Of a stretch of 64,000 nucleotides of DNA, positions 7,883 to 16,142 are shown piece by piece. Within the stretch, counting starts at the first letter, position 1. Each line of letters starts with the position of its first letter. Origin of the DNA: JBMYRH01 sp049602155 (lineage in GTDB: Bacteria; Myxococcota_A; UBA9042; PHBI01; JBMYRH01); the NCBI GenBank assembly GCA_049602155.1, contig JBMYRH010000002.1:324037-388036 (forward strand). The letters are read 5' to 3'. Both the position numbers and the translations under genes were made by a program. Under the pieces are notes generated by a model. The model saw only the letters and a list, made by a program, of their open reading frames with translations, made no database searches and was not told the origin of the DNA.

Positions 7883-10510
7883 TCAGCCTGTCCCGCGGCC
7901 CGGGGTCCACTTGATGTGCATCTCGGGGGACAGGAAATAGCCGCTATCGTCGCTGAGGAGCACATCCTCAAGCCCAGAGCTCCTCAGGCGTCGAATCGTG
8001 ACGTAGACCCTGTTCCGCGCGGAGTCTGGCGTGGCGCGCTCGCCCGGCCAGCCAGCCTCAAAGATGGCCTCGGTCGACATCCCTCGCCCGGGGCTCTGCT
8101 CTCTCGCTCGCGCGAGGCCGAGCAAGATGCGCCGCATGGGCTTGCGGTGACCGAGCTCTGCGATGGGGCCAACGCCGACTTGGAACCAACGCCCTTCGCG
8201 CTCGACGTGGATGACCTGGTCCTGCGCAGTGTCCGCCGCGTCGTCACCTTGACGTTGGCTCAGGTGAGCCACGATGCGTTGATGCACATTGTGGCCTGTC
8301 GCCTCGTGGGTCGTGTGGTCGAGGCGAGCCAAGACGTGCGCCGCGACGCTCTTGCCGTCGCCGTCGGGGCGGCCCAGAGCAGTGTTCAGTAGCGCGCGGG
8401 CATCCTCCTGCTCACCCCGCGCGGCGACGACCCACGCTTGATAGGCCCGATAGAGCGCGAGGTGCCTCGAGGCTTGGAGCGCTTCCAACGTTCGTGTCGC
8501 ATCAGACAGGCGCCGCTCCGCCATACCGAGTCGACCTCTTAGGCTCTCAAGAAGCCCCATCATGCCGAGGGCGATCGCTGCCCCCTCTCGCGACGTGCGT
8601 CGGTGGGCGTAGGCGGCGCCCTCAATATGCTCGGAGGCCGCCCGCTCGTCTTTGCTCTCAAGTGCCCAGAGCGCCAGCGCCGCATGGCATCGCCCCGCGA
8701 GCTCAAGGTCCTCCAAGTTGACGGCACGATCGAGGGCCGCGTCGAGCTGGCCCTTCGCGACGATGCCCTCACCTTCGCGGCTCAGCGCCAGTCGACCAAG
8801 CTCTAACCGTGTCGCTGCTTCGGAGCCTTTGTCTCCCATGCGCTGGAAGTGTTCGAGGGCGAATTCAAGCTGTGTTTGGGCCTCGTCGGAGGCGCCTTGG
8901 GCGCAGACCACTTGGCCCAGGCGGATGGCGGCGCGCGCCGCGCCGTGGAGATCTCCCTCATCCTCAAAGAGCACCGCGGCGTCCGTCGCGTGACGTCTGG
9001 CAGCGTCGAGGTCTCCTGCGCTCAGCGCACGCTCGACAAAGGCGAGACAGAGCTCACCGTGAACGAGGCGCGCTTCGTCCACGAGCTTCAAGGCATCTTC
9101 AAGGTCAGCATCACGCTGCCCTCCGACGCCTTGGCGGTGGGCGAGCATTCCCCGCTCGAGCAGCAGCTCCGCTTGTAATGCACGGGAGAGCCCGTCACAT
9201 CGCAGCCCCTCATCCAGGAGACGACTGGCGTCATGGGCGCGCCCCCGACGCCAGGCAGCGCGCGCGATGGCGAGAGCGAGCCGGCCTTGAAGCTCACCGG
9301 TTCCGTCAGCATCCAAGTCAGCATCTTGCGCGAGCTCAAGGAAGGGGGCGATGGGCCTCCAGAGCCCGACGAGGGGGGCGACGGCGGTGAGCAACGTCGC
9401 CGCTTCGCGCGGGCGAGTGTCAAGGCAGAGGCTCGCGGCGGCCATCAGGTTGTCCCAGGAGCGATCGATCATGTCTCGCTTGGGGGCGCTCTTGTCGGCG
9501 GGGGTATGGAGCTGCCCAGCCATCGCGGCGTACCAGGTCACGAAGCGCCCCTCGACTTCGCTGCGCTCGCCGGAGTCATCTAAGGCGCTGGCAGCGAACT
9601 GGCGGATCGCGTCCAGCATCCAAAAGACCAAGGCGCCGCCCTTCGCCTCTGTGCTGATGAGTGAGTGATTCTCCAGGATCGCCAAGGCGCTCGGGACACT
9701 GGGCCCGTCCTCTGGGAGCTGGACGATCGCCTCTGCCGCAGTGGCATCAAAGGGGCCAGCGAAGACGGCGCATCGTTGCAGCGTGAGGCGCGCGCTCTGG
9801 TCCAGCTGCTTCCAGGTGCTGTCGAAGGCTTTCCTCATCGGGCCGCGAGGATCGCTGCCAGCTCCGACGCCAATCCTTGGCTCGGCGAGCCGTCGCTCCA
9901 AGGCGTCGAGGCTCAGGACCTGCATGCGGTCGGCGGCCAGCCCGATCGCCTCGGGCATGCGATCGAGGCGGTCGATGACCTGGTTGAGCACCGGGGCTTT
10001 ACCCCCCGGGACCGCGAAGCCGGGGCGGGCGCGTCGCGCTCGGGACTCAAAGAGCGCGACGGCGTCGCGCTCGCTCATCGCGGACAGCTCGACGTGGACC
10101 GCGTCTCGTATCGGGATGCGCCGGCGGGTGGTGATGAGGAAGCGCGCCTCTGGTGCGGCCTCCCGCCATGGCGTCAGTCGCTCAGCGAGGTCCTCGATGG
10201 CTCTGTCTGCGCCGTCGAGGACCAATAACGTGCTCGCCCGCGCCGCCAAGGTCATCATGATCGCGTCGTTGGTGGGCTCACAGTGGAGCCCGGATGCCAG
10301 CGGTCCCAGGAGCGCCTCGCTGCCGTCTTGCCCTTGTAAGTCGCAAATAAAGACCGGCCCTTTGCTCCAGATCTCGGCCACAAAGTCCGCCACCGATGAT
10401 TTGCCCACACCTGCTGGTCCGGTGAGCAGCACCACAGGGGCGCTCCCGGTCAGGTGATCGATGAGCGTGCGGACTTCGTCTTCACGCCCGATGAGGGTCT
10501 CGTCTGGCAC
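7883..10510 (-). CDS. NB-ARC/AAA-type ATPase with TPR repeats and C-terminal winged helix (STAND-type regulator)
   Basis: 875 residues, GTG start. The P-loop GPAGVGKSS is at residues 31-39, Walker B LLVLDGAD about residue 97, and a sensor-like FLITTRR follows, as in NB-ARC/STAND switches. Residues about 390-740 are helical TPR-like repeats rich in Ala/Leu/Arg. The last 100 residues look like an OmpR/SARP-type winged helix (RRILLGLAR...TPDSARNRVYVTIRRLRSSG), so the DNA-binding part is C-terminal, opposite to the SARP arrangement. STAND proteins bind a ligand through their repeats, exchange ADP for ATP and oligomerise. The gene is divergent from a membrane Ser/Thr kinase, with only about 95 bases between them, so the pair may form a signalling unit. 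Confidence 0.8.
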   Translation of the reverse strand: MPDETLIGREDEVRTLIDHLTGSAPVVLLTGPAGVGKSSVADFVAEIWSKGPVFICDLQGQDGSEALLGPLASGLHCEPTNDAIMMTLAARASTLLVLDGADRAIEDLAERLTPWREAAPEARFLITTRRRIPIRDAVHVELSAMSERDAVALFESRARRARPGFAVPGGKAPVLNQVIDRLDRMPEAIGLAADRMQVLSLDALERRLAEPRIGVGAGSDPRGPMRKAFDSTWKQLDQSARLTLQRCAVFAGPFDATAAEAIVQLPEDGPSVPSALAILENHSLISTEAKGGALVFWMLDAIRQFAASALDDSGERSEVEGRFVTWYAAMAGQLHTPADKSAPKRDMIDRSWDNLMAAASLCLDTRPREAATLLTAVAPLVGLWRPIAPFLELAQDADLDADGTGELQGRLALAIARAAWRRGRAHDASRLLDEGLRCDGLSRALQAELLLERGMLAHRQGVGGQRDADLEDALKLVDEARLVHGELCLAFVERALSAGDLDAARRHATDAAVLFEDEGDLHGAARAAIRLGQVVCAQGASDEAQTQLEFALEHFQRMGDKGSEAATRLELGRLALSREGEGIVAKGQLDAALDRAVNLEDLELAGRCHAALALWALESKDERAASEHIEGAAYAHRRTSREGAAIALGMMGLLESLRGRLGMAERRLSDATRTLEALQASRHLALYRAYQAWVVAARGEQEDARALLNTALGRPDGDGKSVAAHVLARLDHTTHEATGHNVHQRIVAHLSQRQGDDAADTAQDQVIHVEREGRWFQVGVGPIAELGHRKPMRRILLGLARAREQSPGRGMSTEAIFEAGWPGERATPDSARNRVYVTIRRLRSSGLEDVLLSDDSGYFLSPEMHIKWTPGRGTG

Positions 10511-10605
10511 TGTCCTCCCCGTGTCCTTGTCCTATCATACCCCTCCGTGGACCTCCTCGCATCCCCAGGTGGGCAAGCACCCTCGCCTTGACGTACAATA
10601 GGGCC

Positions 10606-12480
10606 ATGACGACGGGCGCCGAGTGGTCGGACGATACGATCGTCGACCGATGGTCGCGGCTTGGGATCGAGCCGCACACGTTCGAGCTGGACGCGAACGG
10701 GACGATACAGTCGCGTCTCTTCGGCTCGGACCGCGCTGGGGACACGATCATCGAAGCTCTCGCGCCTTTTGAGCGGGCGCAGCTCGCACTTAAGGGGGAG
10801 ATCAAGCTCGGCCGTGAGATCGGGCGAGGGGGCTTGGCGGTGGTCCGATCTGCGACCCAGCGCTCTCTGGGGCGCGACGTCGCAGTGAAGCAGGCGATGG
10901 CCGATGACCCGGGCGCTGCATACCGCCTGGTCCGCGAAGCTCGAATCTTAGCCGCACTCGATCACCCCAACATCGTCCCCGTGCACATGCTTGGCGTGGA
11001 CGACGGGGACAAGCCTCTCATGGTGATGAAGCGCGTGGATGGGACGCGTTGGCGGGAGTATGTTGACGCGGATGGGGGGCTGCGTTCGCCGGAGGAGGGG
11101 GATGTCCTTGAGTGGCACTTGCGGGTGCTGATGGCGGTCTGTCAGGTCGCCCAGTATGCCCACGCCTACGGGATCATTCACCGTGACTTGAAGCTTGAGA
11201 ACATCATGATCGGCTCCCTGGGCGAGGTCTACGTCGTCGACTGGGACCTGGCGCTGGCCGTTGACCCCACGCTGCCCGTAGATATCCCCCTCGCGGAGCA
11301 TGAGGTCGAGGTCTTGGGCACGCCTGAGTACATGGCCCCGGAGATGGCGCTGGTCAATGCACACGAGTTGGGCCCTCGCACGGATGTTTACCTGCTCGGG
11401 GCGTGTCTCCATACCCTGTTGACCGGGGGGGCGCGTCACGAAGGGGACACAGTCATCGCGCGCATCTACGCCGCGGCGCGATCCGAGGCGTTTGAGTACG
11501 CTGAGGGGATCCCCGCCGAGCTGGCTGCGATCGCCAACCGGGCGACGAGCGCTGATCCCAGGGATCGCTACAGCTCGGCCGATGGGTTCAGAAATGCCCT
11601 CGTCGAATTCCTGGCGCACCGTGCATCGCTGCGCCTCAGCGCCGCAGCCCACAGCCGCCTCGCGGCGCTTGAAGGACTGCTTGGGACCGTCGATCCCAGT
11701 GACGCCTACCACTTGCAGCTCTTGGTGGGTGAGTGTCGCTTTGGGTTTCGCCAAGCCTTGGATGAGTGGCCGGACAACCCTGACGCCGCCGCAGGCCTCA
11801 GGCGGGTCGAGCTCGGCGCCCTTGAGCACGCCTTGGCCACCGAGAACGTGACCCGCGCAGAGGTGCTCCTGCAGGAGATCTCAGACCCTCCTCATGGCGC
11901 TGTCGAGCGATTGGCGCAGCTTGAAGATCGCCTTGTGGCTCATCCCGCCGCCGTGGTCACGCGGCCAGTCGGCACCAATGACCTCAACGTCCGGGTGGGT
12001 GTCATGCTGAGCTTGGGCGCCCTGTGGGTCCTGGGCTTGGGGACCGTCGGTTGGATGGGGGGAGGGGTGACCGCTGGCACCGCGTTGCCGATCCTCGGCG
12101 TTATCATCGCTGCCCAGGCCCTCCTCGTCGCGGTCATCGCGGTACGCTTCAATGGCACGCTCGAGCGCTCTCATCGCGGGGCAGGCTTCCTGAGGTTTCT
12201 GTCGCTGGGCTCCTGGATGCCTGTGCTTCTTTGGCCTGCGGTCGCGATGCTCACCGGGGTGCTTTTGGATGCCCTCCTGGTGATCCAGGCTGCCCTCTTT
12301 TTGGTGTTCTTGCTCGCTTCACTGCTCTTCGATCGCGCCCTGTGGTTGGGGGCTGTATGCTTGCTCTGCTGCGCGCTCATCACAGTGATCTGGCCGGAGC
12401 ACGGGGTCGAGCTCGCGACGGTGGCGATGGGCGCTGCGTATGGCCTTACAGCGTGGCGGTGGTGGCGTCGCGACGCCTGA
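10606..12480 (+). CDS. Membrane-anchored Ser/Thr protein kinase
   Basis: 624 residues from the ATG at 10606; an in-frame TTG at 10588 is less likely. The kinase domain is about residues 65-340: glycine loop GRGGLAVV, ATP-anchoring Lys in DVAVKQ, catalytic loop HRDLKLEN (about residue 191), and activation segment end GTPEYMAPE. The DFG motif is DWD (in VVDWDLA), which keeps the metal-binding Asp, so the enzyme should be active. A helical TPR-like linker follows, then about six hydrophobic segments (residues about 465-620), giving an N-terminal cytoplasmic kinase and a C-terminal membrane anchor without an extracellular sensor. Its 3' end overlaps the convergent phospholipase gene by 35 bases. 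Confidence 0.88.
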   Translation: MTTGAEWSDDTIVDRWSRLGIEPHTFELDANGTIQSRLFGSDRAGDTIIEALAPFERAQLALKGEIKLGREIGRGGLAVVRSATQRSLGRDVAVKQAMADDPGAAYRLVREARILAALDHPNIVPVHMLGVDDGDKPLMVMKRVDGTRWREYVDADGGLRSPEEGDVLEWHLRVLMAVCQVAQYAHAYGIIHRDLKLENIMIGSLGEVYVVDWDLALAVDPTLPVDIPLAEHEVEVLGTPEYMAPEMALVNAHELGPRTDVYLLGACLHTLLTGGARHEGDTVIARIYAAARSEAFEYAEGIPAELAAIANRATSADPRDRYSSADGFRNALVEFLAHRASLRLSAAAHSRLAALEGLLGTVDPSDAYHLQLLVGECRFGFRQALDEWPDNPDAAAGLRRVELGALEHALATENVTRAEVLLQEISDPPHGAVERLAQLEDRLVAHPAAVVTRPVGTNDLNVRVGVMLSLGALWVLGLGTVGWMGGGVTAGTALPILGVIIAAQALLVAVIAVRFNGTLERSHRGAGFLRFLSLGSWMPVLLWPAVAMLTGVLLDALLVIQAALFLVFLLASLLFDRALWLGAVCLLCCALITVIWPEHGVELATVAMGAAYGLTAWRWWRRDA

Positions 12481-13825
12481 GCAGGAGCCACGCCAGGAGG
12501 CTCAGGAGCGCGAGGCCTCCGGAAGGTGAACCACCGTGGCATCCGCCCTCGTCGTCGGTCATCGCGTCGTCGGTCACCGCATCGCTGGTGGCGTCTTCGC
12601 TTGACTCAAGGGCGTCGATGCTTGGCGCTTGGCCGTCTTCGGCGTCGACGTCATCCGATGGAGGCGCTTCTGCGCAGCGGGGGTCGTCGGCATCCTCACA
12701 CGGGGTTTGAAATACGTGCTCAAAGCCGCTCGTCGTGGTCGTCCCGTCGATCAACGCGCTTGATGGGGGGAGCTGGGCAGTCATCCATGTGCCGCTCGGT
12801 AAGTCTTGGTCGGGCCGTAAGCTGTGGAGACGCGTCCAGCTCGCGCCCCAACGCGTGCCATCGCGGGTGAAGGGGACCGCGGCGCCGGTGTCATCGAGCC
12901 AAGTGTGCGCGGGGCCATCACGTTCAACGCCCACGCCGTAGACAAAGGTGACCCAGCTGTCTGGGGAGTCGGCGCCGATCCCCAGGAGACGCAGGTTCGG
13001 GGCAGGGTAGGTGCCGACCACCGCGTTGTGGGGGTCAAAGGTCCCGTGGAGGCGCGCCCAGATGGCTTGGATATAGCCCATGGTGGGGCCGATCTCCGAG
13101 CGTAAGCTGCCCGGGATCGTCTCGTCCATGTAGTGGTCATAGGTCCACGGTAGCGTCTCGAGGGAGCTCTCACCGATGGCGCGCGCCAGCTCAGGGCCGA
13201 ATTCGTCGTTGACGTAGACCCCGATCATCTTGTCCACAGCCGCCTCGATCACGGTCTCGGTGACCTCGACGTCTAGGCTGCTGTAGAGCGTCAACAGCGT
13301 CGCCATGGGCATGTACGGTTGAGGGTAAAAGCGCAGGTGATCATCGATGATGAGGAACCCGTCGGACGCCGGATCAGCGCCATCTTGGTCTCCTCCGTCG
13401 TGCGCGTGCACCTGGTGGAGGAAGAGGGAGTCGAAGAGCTCATCCTGCATGCCATGAGATGCGCACCCCATAAAGAAGGCTGCGCGCCTACGGCTCTCTA
13501 TTGATGTCCAGGGGGGCGGGTCGTTCTCCCGAATCCAAGTCACGACGTCCTGGATGAATGGCTCCCAGTGGGTGTGCTCTGAGTAGGTGCGCGCGATCTC
13601 CCCCATTTCACCGCTAAGGGGCCAATATCCGCTGTCGGTGAAGGCCGCTCCAAAGAGCGCCGCGTTCATGACCTCAGGGTCTTGGAAGAAGTCGCGGAGC
13701 TCGCCGTCAGGGAGCGCTTCGATCGCCCATCCTGTGACGTGGATATGGGCATGGATGCCGTGGGCCGACGCACCTGGAGCCCAGAGCAACAAGAGCGCGA
13801 TTAGGCTAAGTAGCGTGGTCTTCAT
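12446..13825 (-). CDS. Secreted zinc-dependent phospholipase C-like protein with MYXO-CTERM-like tail
   Basis: 459 residues. The signal peptide MKTTLLSLIALLLLWAPGASA is followed by AHGIHAHIHVTGWAI. His-rich signatures match the zinc-dependent phospholipase C/S1-P1 nuclease fold: the N-terminal HxHxH, SEHTHWEPF, and GCASHGMQDELFDSLF (GxxxH...D). Three zinc ions would be bound by such residues to hydrolyse phosphoesters. After an Asp/Ala/Ser-rich linker, the C-terminus has a GGCHGG motif, a hydrophobic helix (LALLSLLAWLLL) and RRR. This is the layout of MYXO-CTERM sorting tails, which attach proteins to the cell surface after cleavage. The start is ATG at 13825. Confidence 0.8.
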   Translation of the reverse strand: MKTTLLSLIALLLLWAPGASAHGIHAHIHVTGWAIEALPDGELRDFFQDPEVMNAALFGAAFTDSGYWPLSGEMGEIARTYSEHTHWEPFIQDVVTWIRENDPPPWTSIESRRRAAFFMGCASHGMQDELFDSLFLHQVHAHDGGDQDGADPASDGFLIIDDHLRFYPQPYMPMATLLTLYSSLDVEVTETVIEAAVDKMIGVYVNDEFGPELARAIGESSLETLPWTYDHYMDETIPGSLRSEIGPTMGYIQAIWARLHGTFDPHNAVVGTYPAPNLRLLGIGADSPDSWVTFVYGVGVERDGPAHTWLDDTGAAVPFTRDGTRWGASWTRLHSLRPDQDLPSGTWMTAQLPPSSALIDGTTTTSGFEHVFQTPCEDADDPRCAEAPPSDDVDAEDGQAPSIDALESSEDATSDAVTDDAMTDDEGGCHGGSPSGGLALLSLLAWLLLRRRDATTATL

Positions 13826-13902
13826 AGGCGCGCAGTCTATCGGGCGAGCGGTTGCACGTCACGCAGCGAATCCACGGCGCGTGGCGGTTCGAGGCGTGGG
13901 CC

Positions 13903-15534
13903 TCAGGTGTGCAACGGGTGAGCGCGCTCCAAGAGCAGGGACACGGGGGCATCGCTGGGTAAGGTCCCGAGTGTGCCGTGGCGCTCGACCAGTCGACTTT
14001 GGACGAATGCCTCGGCGATGGCGCCGCCGTCCTCTTGGAGCAAAATGGACGCCTGCAGCCCGAGCGCCAGCCGCTCGACGAGGCGGCGGGCCCTCGCCTC
14101 GAGGGTCGTGGGATCTTGGAGCTCCACCTCTAGCTCTTGGAGGAACGCATCGTAGCGCGCGTCCTGACCCGTGGCGGCCATCAGCTCGGCCCGGAGCGCG
14201 AGCATAGCCTGCGGTTCTCGGCCCATGGCGCGCAGGACGTCGAGGCAGATGACGTTGCCTGAGCCCTCCCAGATTGAGTTCAGGGGGGCCTGGCGGTAGA
14301 GGCGCGCCATAACGTGCTCTTCGACATAGCCATTGCCGCCGAGGCACTCCATCGCCTCGTAGGCCACCTGAGGGGCGCGCTTGCAGATGTAGTACTTGCC
14401 GACGGCCGTCCCGATCCGCGCGAAGGCGGCAGCATTCGCGTCCTCAGCGCCCTCTTGGAAGGCGCGCACGAGGCGGAACGACATCGCCGTCGCGGCCTCG
14501 ACCTCCAGGGCGATATCGGCCAGGACATTTTGCATCAAGGGCTGCTCGAGCAGCCGCTTCCCAAAGGTCCGTCGGTGGTCGGCGTGGTGGATGGCTTGAG
14601 ACAGGGTCTGGCGCATCAGGCCACTGCTGGCGACCACGCAGTCGATTCGCGTGTGCTGGACCATCTCGATGATGGTGCGGACGCCCCGCCCTGGTTCACC
14701 GATGCGCGTGGCCCAAGCGCCGTCATACTCGATCTCACTCGAGGCGTTGGCGCGGTCCCCGAGCTTGTCCTTCAGCCGCTGCAGGTTCATCGCGTTGGGG
14801 ACCCCGTCGGGGGTCCATCGGGGGACGAGGAAGCAGGAGAGCTGGTCTTCGGACTCATAGGCCAATGTCAGGAAGATGTCGCACATCGGGGCTGAGCAGA
14901 ACCACTTGTGGCCTGTGAGTCGGAACGAGCCGTCCCCTTGGGGCACTGCGCGCGTCGTGTTTGCGCGCACATCGCTGCCGCCTTGCTTCTCGGTCATGGC
15001 CATGCCGACCGTCACGGCGGTCTTTTGGTCTGCGGGGAGGTTGCGTGGGTCGTAGGTGGTTGAGGTGATCCTTGGGATCCACTCATCAGCGAGATCGGGC
15101 TGGTGCCTCAATGCTGGCACGGACGCGAAGGTCATCGTGATCGGGCAGCCATGCCCCGCCTCAACCTGGGTCATCAGGTAGCTCTTCGCTGCGCGTACCG
15201 CCATGGCGCCCGCCCGAGCGTCAGTCCAGGGCTGCGCGTGAAGGCCAGCCTCCATGCTGGTCGCCATCAGCGCATGGTAGCTGGGGTGGAACTCGACCGC
15301 GTTTATCCGATGACCGAGCCGGTCGAAGGTCTGCAGTGTCGGCCGATGGGTGTTGGCGAGCCTCGCGTGCTCAAACATCTCGGCGCTACCGACCCGTGTG
15401 CCGAAGTCATGCAGCGTGTCGAGGCCCCATTCGCCCCCGGAGCGAATCACGGCCTCTTTGAGGGGGGCATCTCCGGCGAAGAGATCGACATCGGAGAGCG
15501 GGGGGACCTGGTTGAGCACCTCGTGTGTCTTCAT
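13903..15534 (-). CDS. aidB: AidB-type acyl-CoA dehydrogenase
   Basis: 543 residues from the ATG at 15534; a GTG at 15543 is also in frame. Length and motifs match AidB/isovaleryl-CoA-dehydrogenase-like flavoproteins: VGMAMTEKQGGSDVRANTT (substrate and FAD contacts), GHKWFCSAPMCD, ECLGGNGYVEE and SIWEGSGNV near the C-terminus. AidB binds FAD and DNA and is part of the alkylation-damage response in E. coli. In other bacteria close relatives act on branched acyl-CoA. No Ada-type regulator is near. The gene is divergent from arfB, with a 159-base gap. Confidence 0.88.
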   Translation of the reverse strand: MKTHEVLNQVPPLSDVDLFAGDAPLKEAVIRSGGEWGLDTLHDFGTRVGSAEMFEHARLANTHRPTLQTFDRLGHRINAVEFHPSYHALMATSMEAGLHAQPWTDARAGAMAVRAAKSYLMTQVEAGHGCPITMTFASVPALRHQPDLADEWIPRITSTTYDPRNLPADQKTAVTVGMAMTEKQGGSDVRANTTRAVPQGDGSFRLTGHKWFCSAPMCDIFLTLAYESEDQLSCFLVPRWTPDGVPNAMNLQRLKDKLGDRANASSEIEYDGAWATRIGEPGRGVRTIIEMVQHTRIDCVVASSGLMRQTLSQAIHHADHRRTFGKRLLEQPLMQNVLADIALEVEAATAMSFRLVRAFQEGAEDANAAAFARIGTAVGKYYICKRAPQVAYEAMECLGGNGYVEEHVMARLYRQAPLNSIWEGSGNVICLDVLRAMGREPQAMLALRAELMAATGQDARYDAFLQELEVELQDPTTLEARARRLVERLALGLQASILLQEDGGAIAEAFVQSRLVERHGTLGTLPSDAPVSLLLERAHPLHT

Positions 15535-15693
15535 AGCGCTCACGTTAGCACACCCGCCCTGAGCTGCCAGGCTCGTGCGCCCCCGCTGCTGTGGCGAGAG
15601 ATGCGGAGCTCATGGGTCGCGCACCGCGCTCGGAATGCGAGCCTCGACGGTGTCCTTGTTTCGTCCGAGCGTGCTCCCGCCTACACTAGGGGC

Positions 15694-16125
15694 ATGGACG
15701 ACCTGACCGTGACAGCGCGCCTGACCATCCCCGGAGAGCTCCTCAGCCTCGAGATGAGCCGCGCAGGGGGACCTGGTGGCCAGCATGTGAACAAGACCGA
15801 GACGCGGGTGCGTCTGCGTCTCGCTCTTTCGGGGTGGGGGGCGCTGCACCCCGCCGCCAAGGGGCGCTTGAAGCGCGCCCATCCAGGTAAGATAACCGAT
15901 GCTGGTGAGCTGCTCATCGTCTGCGCGAGCCATCGTTCGCGGATGCGGAACATTGAGGAGGCCCGTCAACGCCTGGTGGAGATCGTCCGCCAAGCGCTCG
16001 TGGTCCCTAAAGCGCGACGCCCCACGAAGCCGACGAAAGGGAGCAAGGAGCGGCGTATCCAGTCTAAAAAGCGCCGCGGGGCGATCAAGTCTGGTCGTAA
16101 GAAGGTGGACCGAGACCAACACTAG
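15694..16125 (+). CDS. arfB: Alternative ribosome-rescue peptidyl-tRNA hydrolase ArfB (YaeJ)
   Basis: 143 residues from the ATG at 15694; the frame is open further upstream, but that part is antisense to aidB. The release-factor catalytic motif GGPGGQ is at residues 25-30, followed by VNKTETRVRL. The C-terminal tail is strongly basic (KGSKERRIQSKKRRG), the part that enters the empty mRNA channel of stalled ribosomes. The protein hydrolyses peptidyl-tRNA on ribosomes lacking a stop codon. It lacks the codon-recognition domain of RF1/RF2, as expected for ArfB. The radical SAM gene begins only a few bases after its stop, so arfB may be the first gene of the transcript. Confidence 0.92.
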   Translation: MDDLTVTARLTIPGELLSLEMSRAGGPGGQHVNKTETRVRLRLALSGWGALHPAAKGRLKRAHPGKITDAGELLIVCASHRSRMRNIEEARQRLVEIVRQALVVPKARRPTKPTKGSKERRIQSKKRRGAIKSGRKKVDRDQH

Positions 16126-16142
16126 CAGTGCAATCAGATCGC

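Noticed and set aside
10948..11829. Minus-strand frame of 293 codons inside the Ser/Thr kinase
   Set aside because: The kinase motifs on the plus strand are complete; the opposite frame is uninformative.
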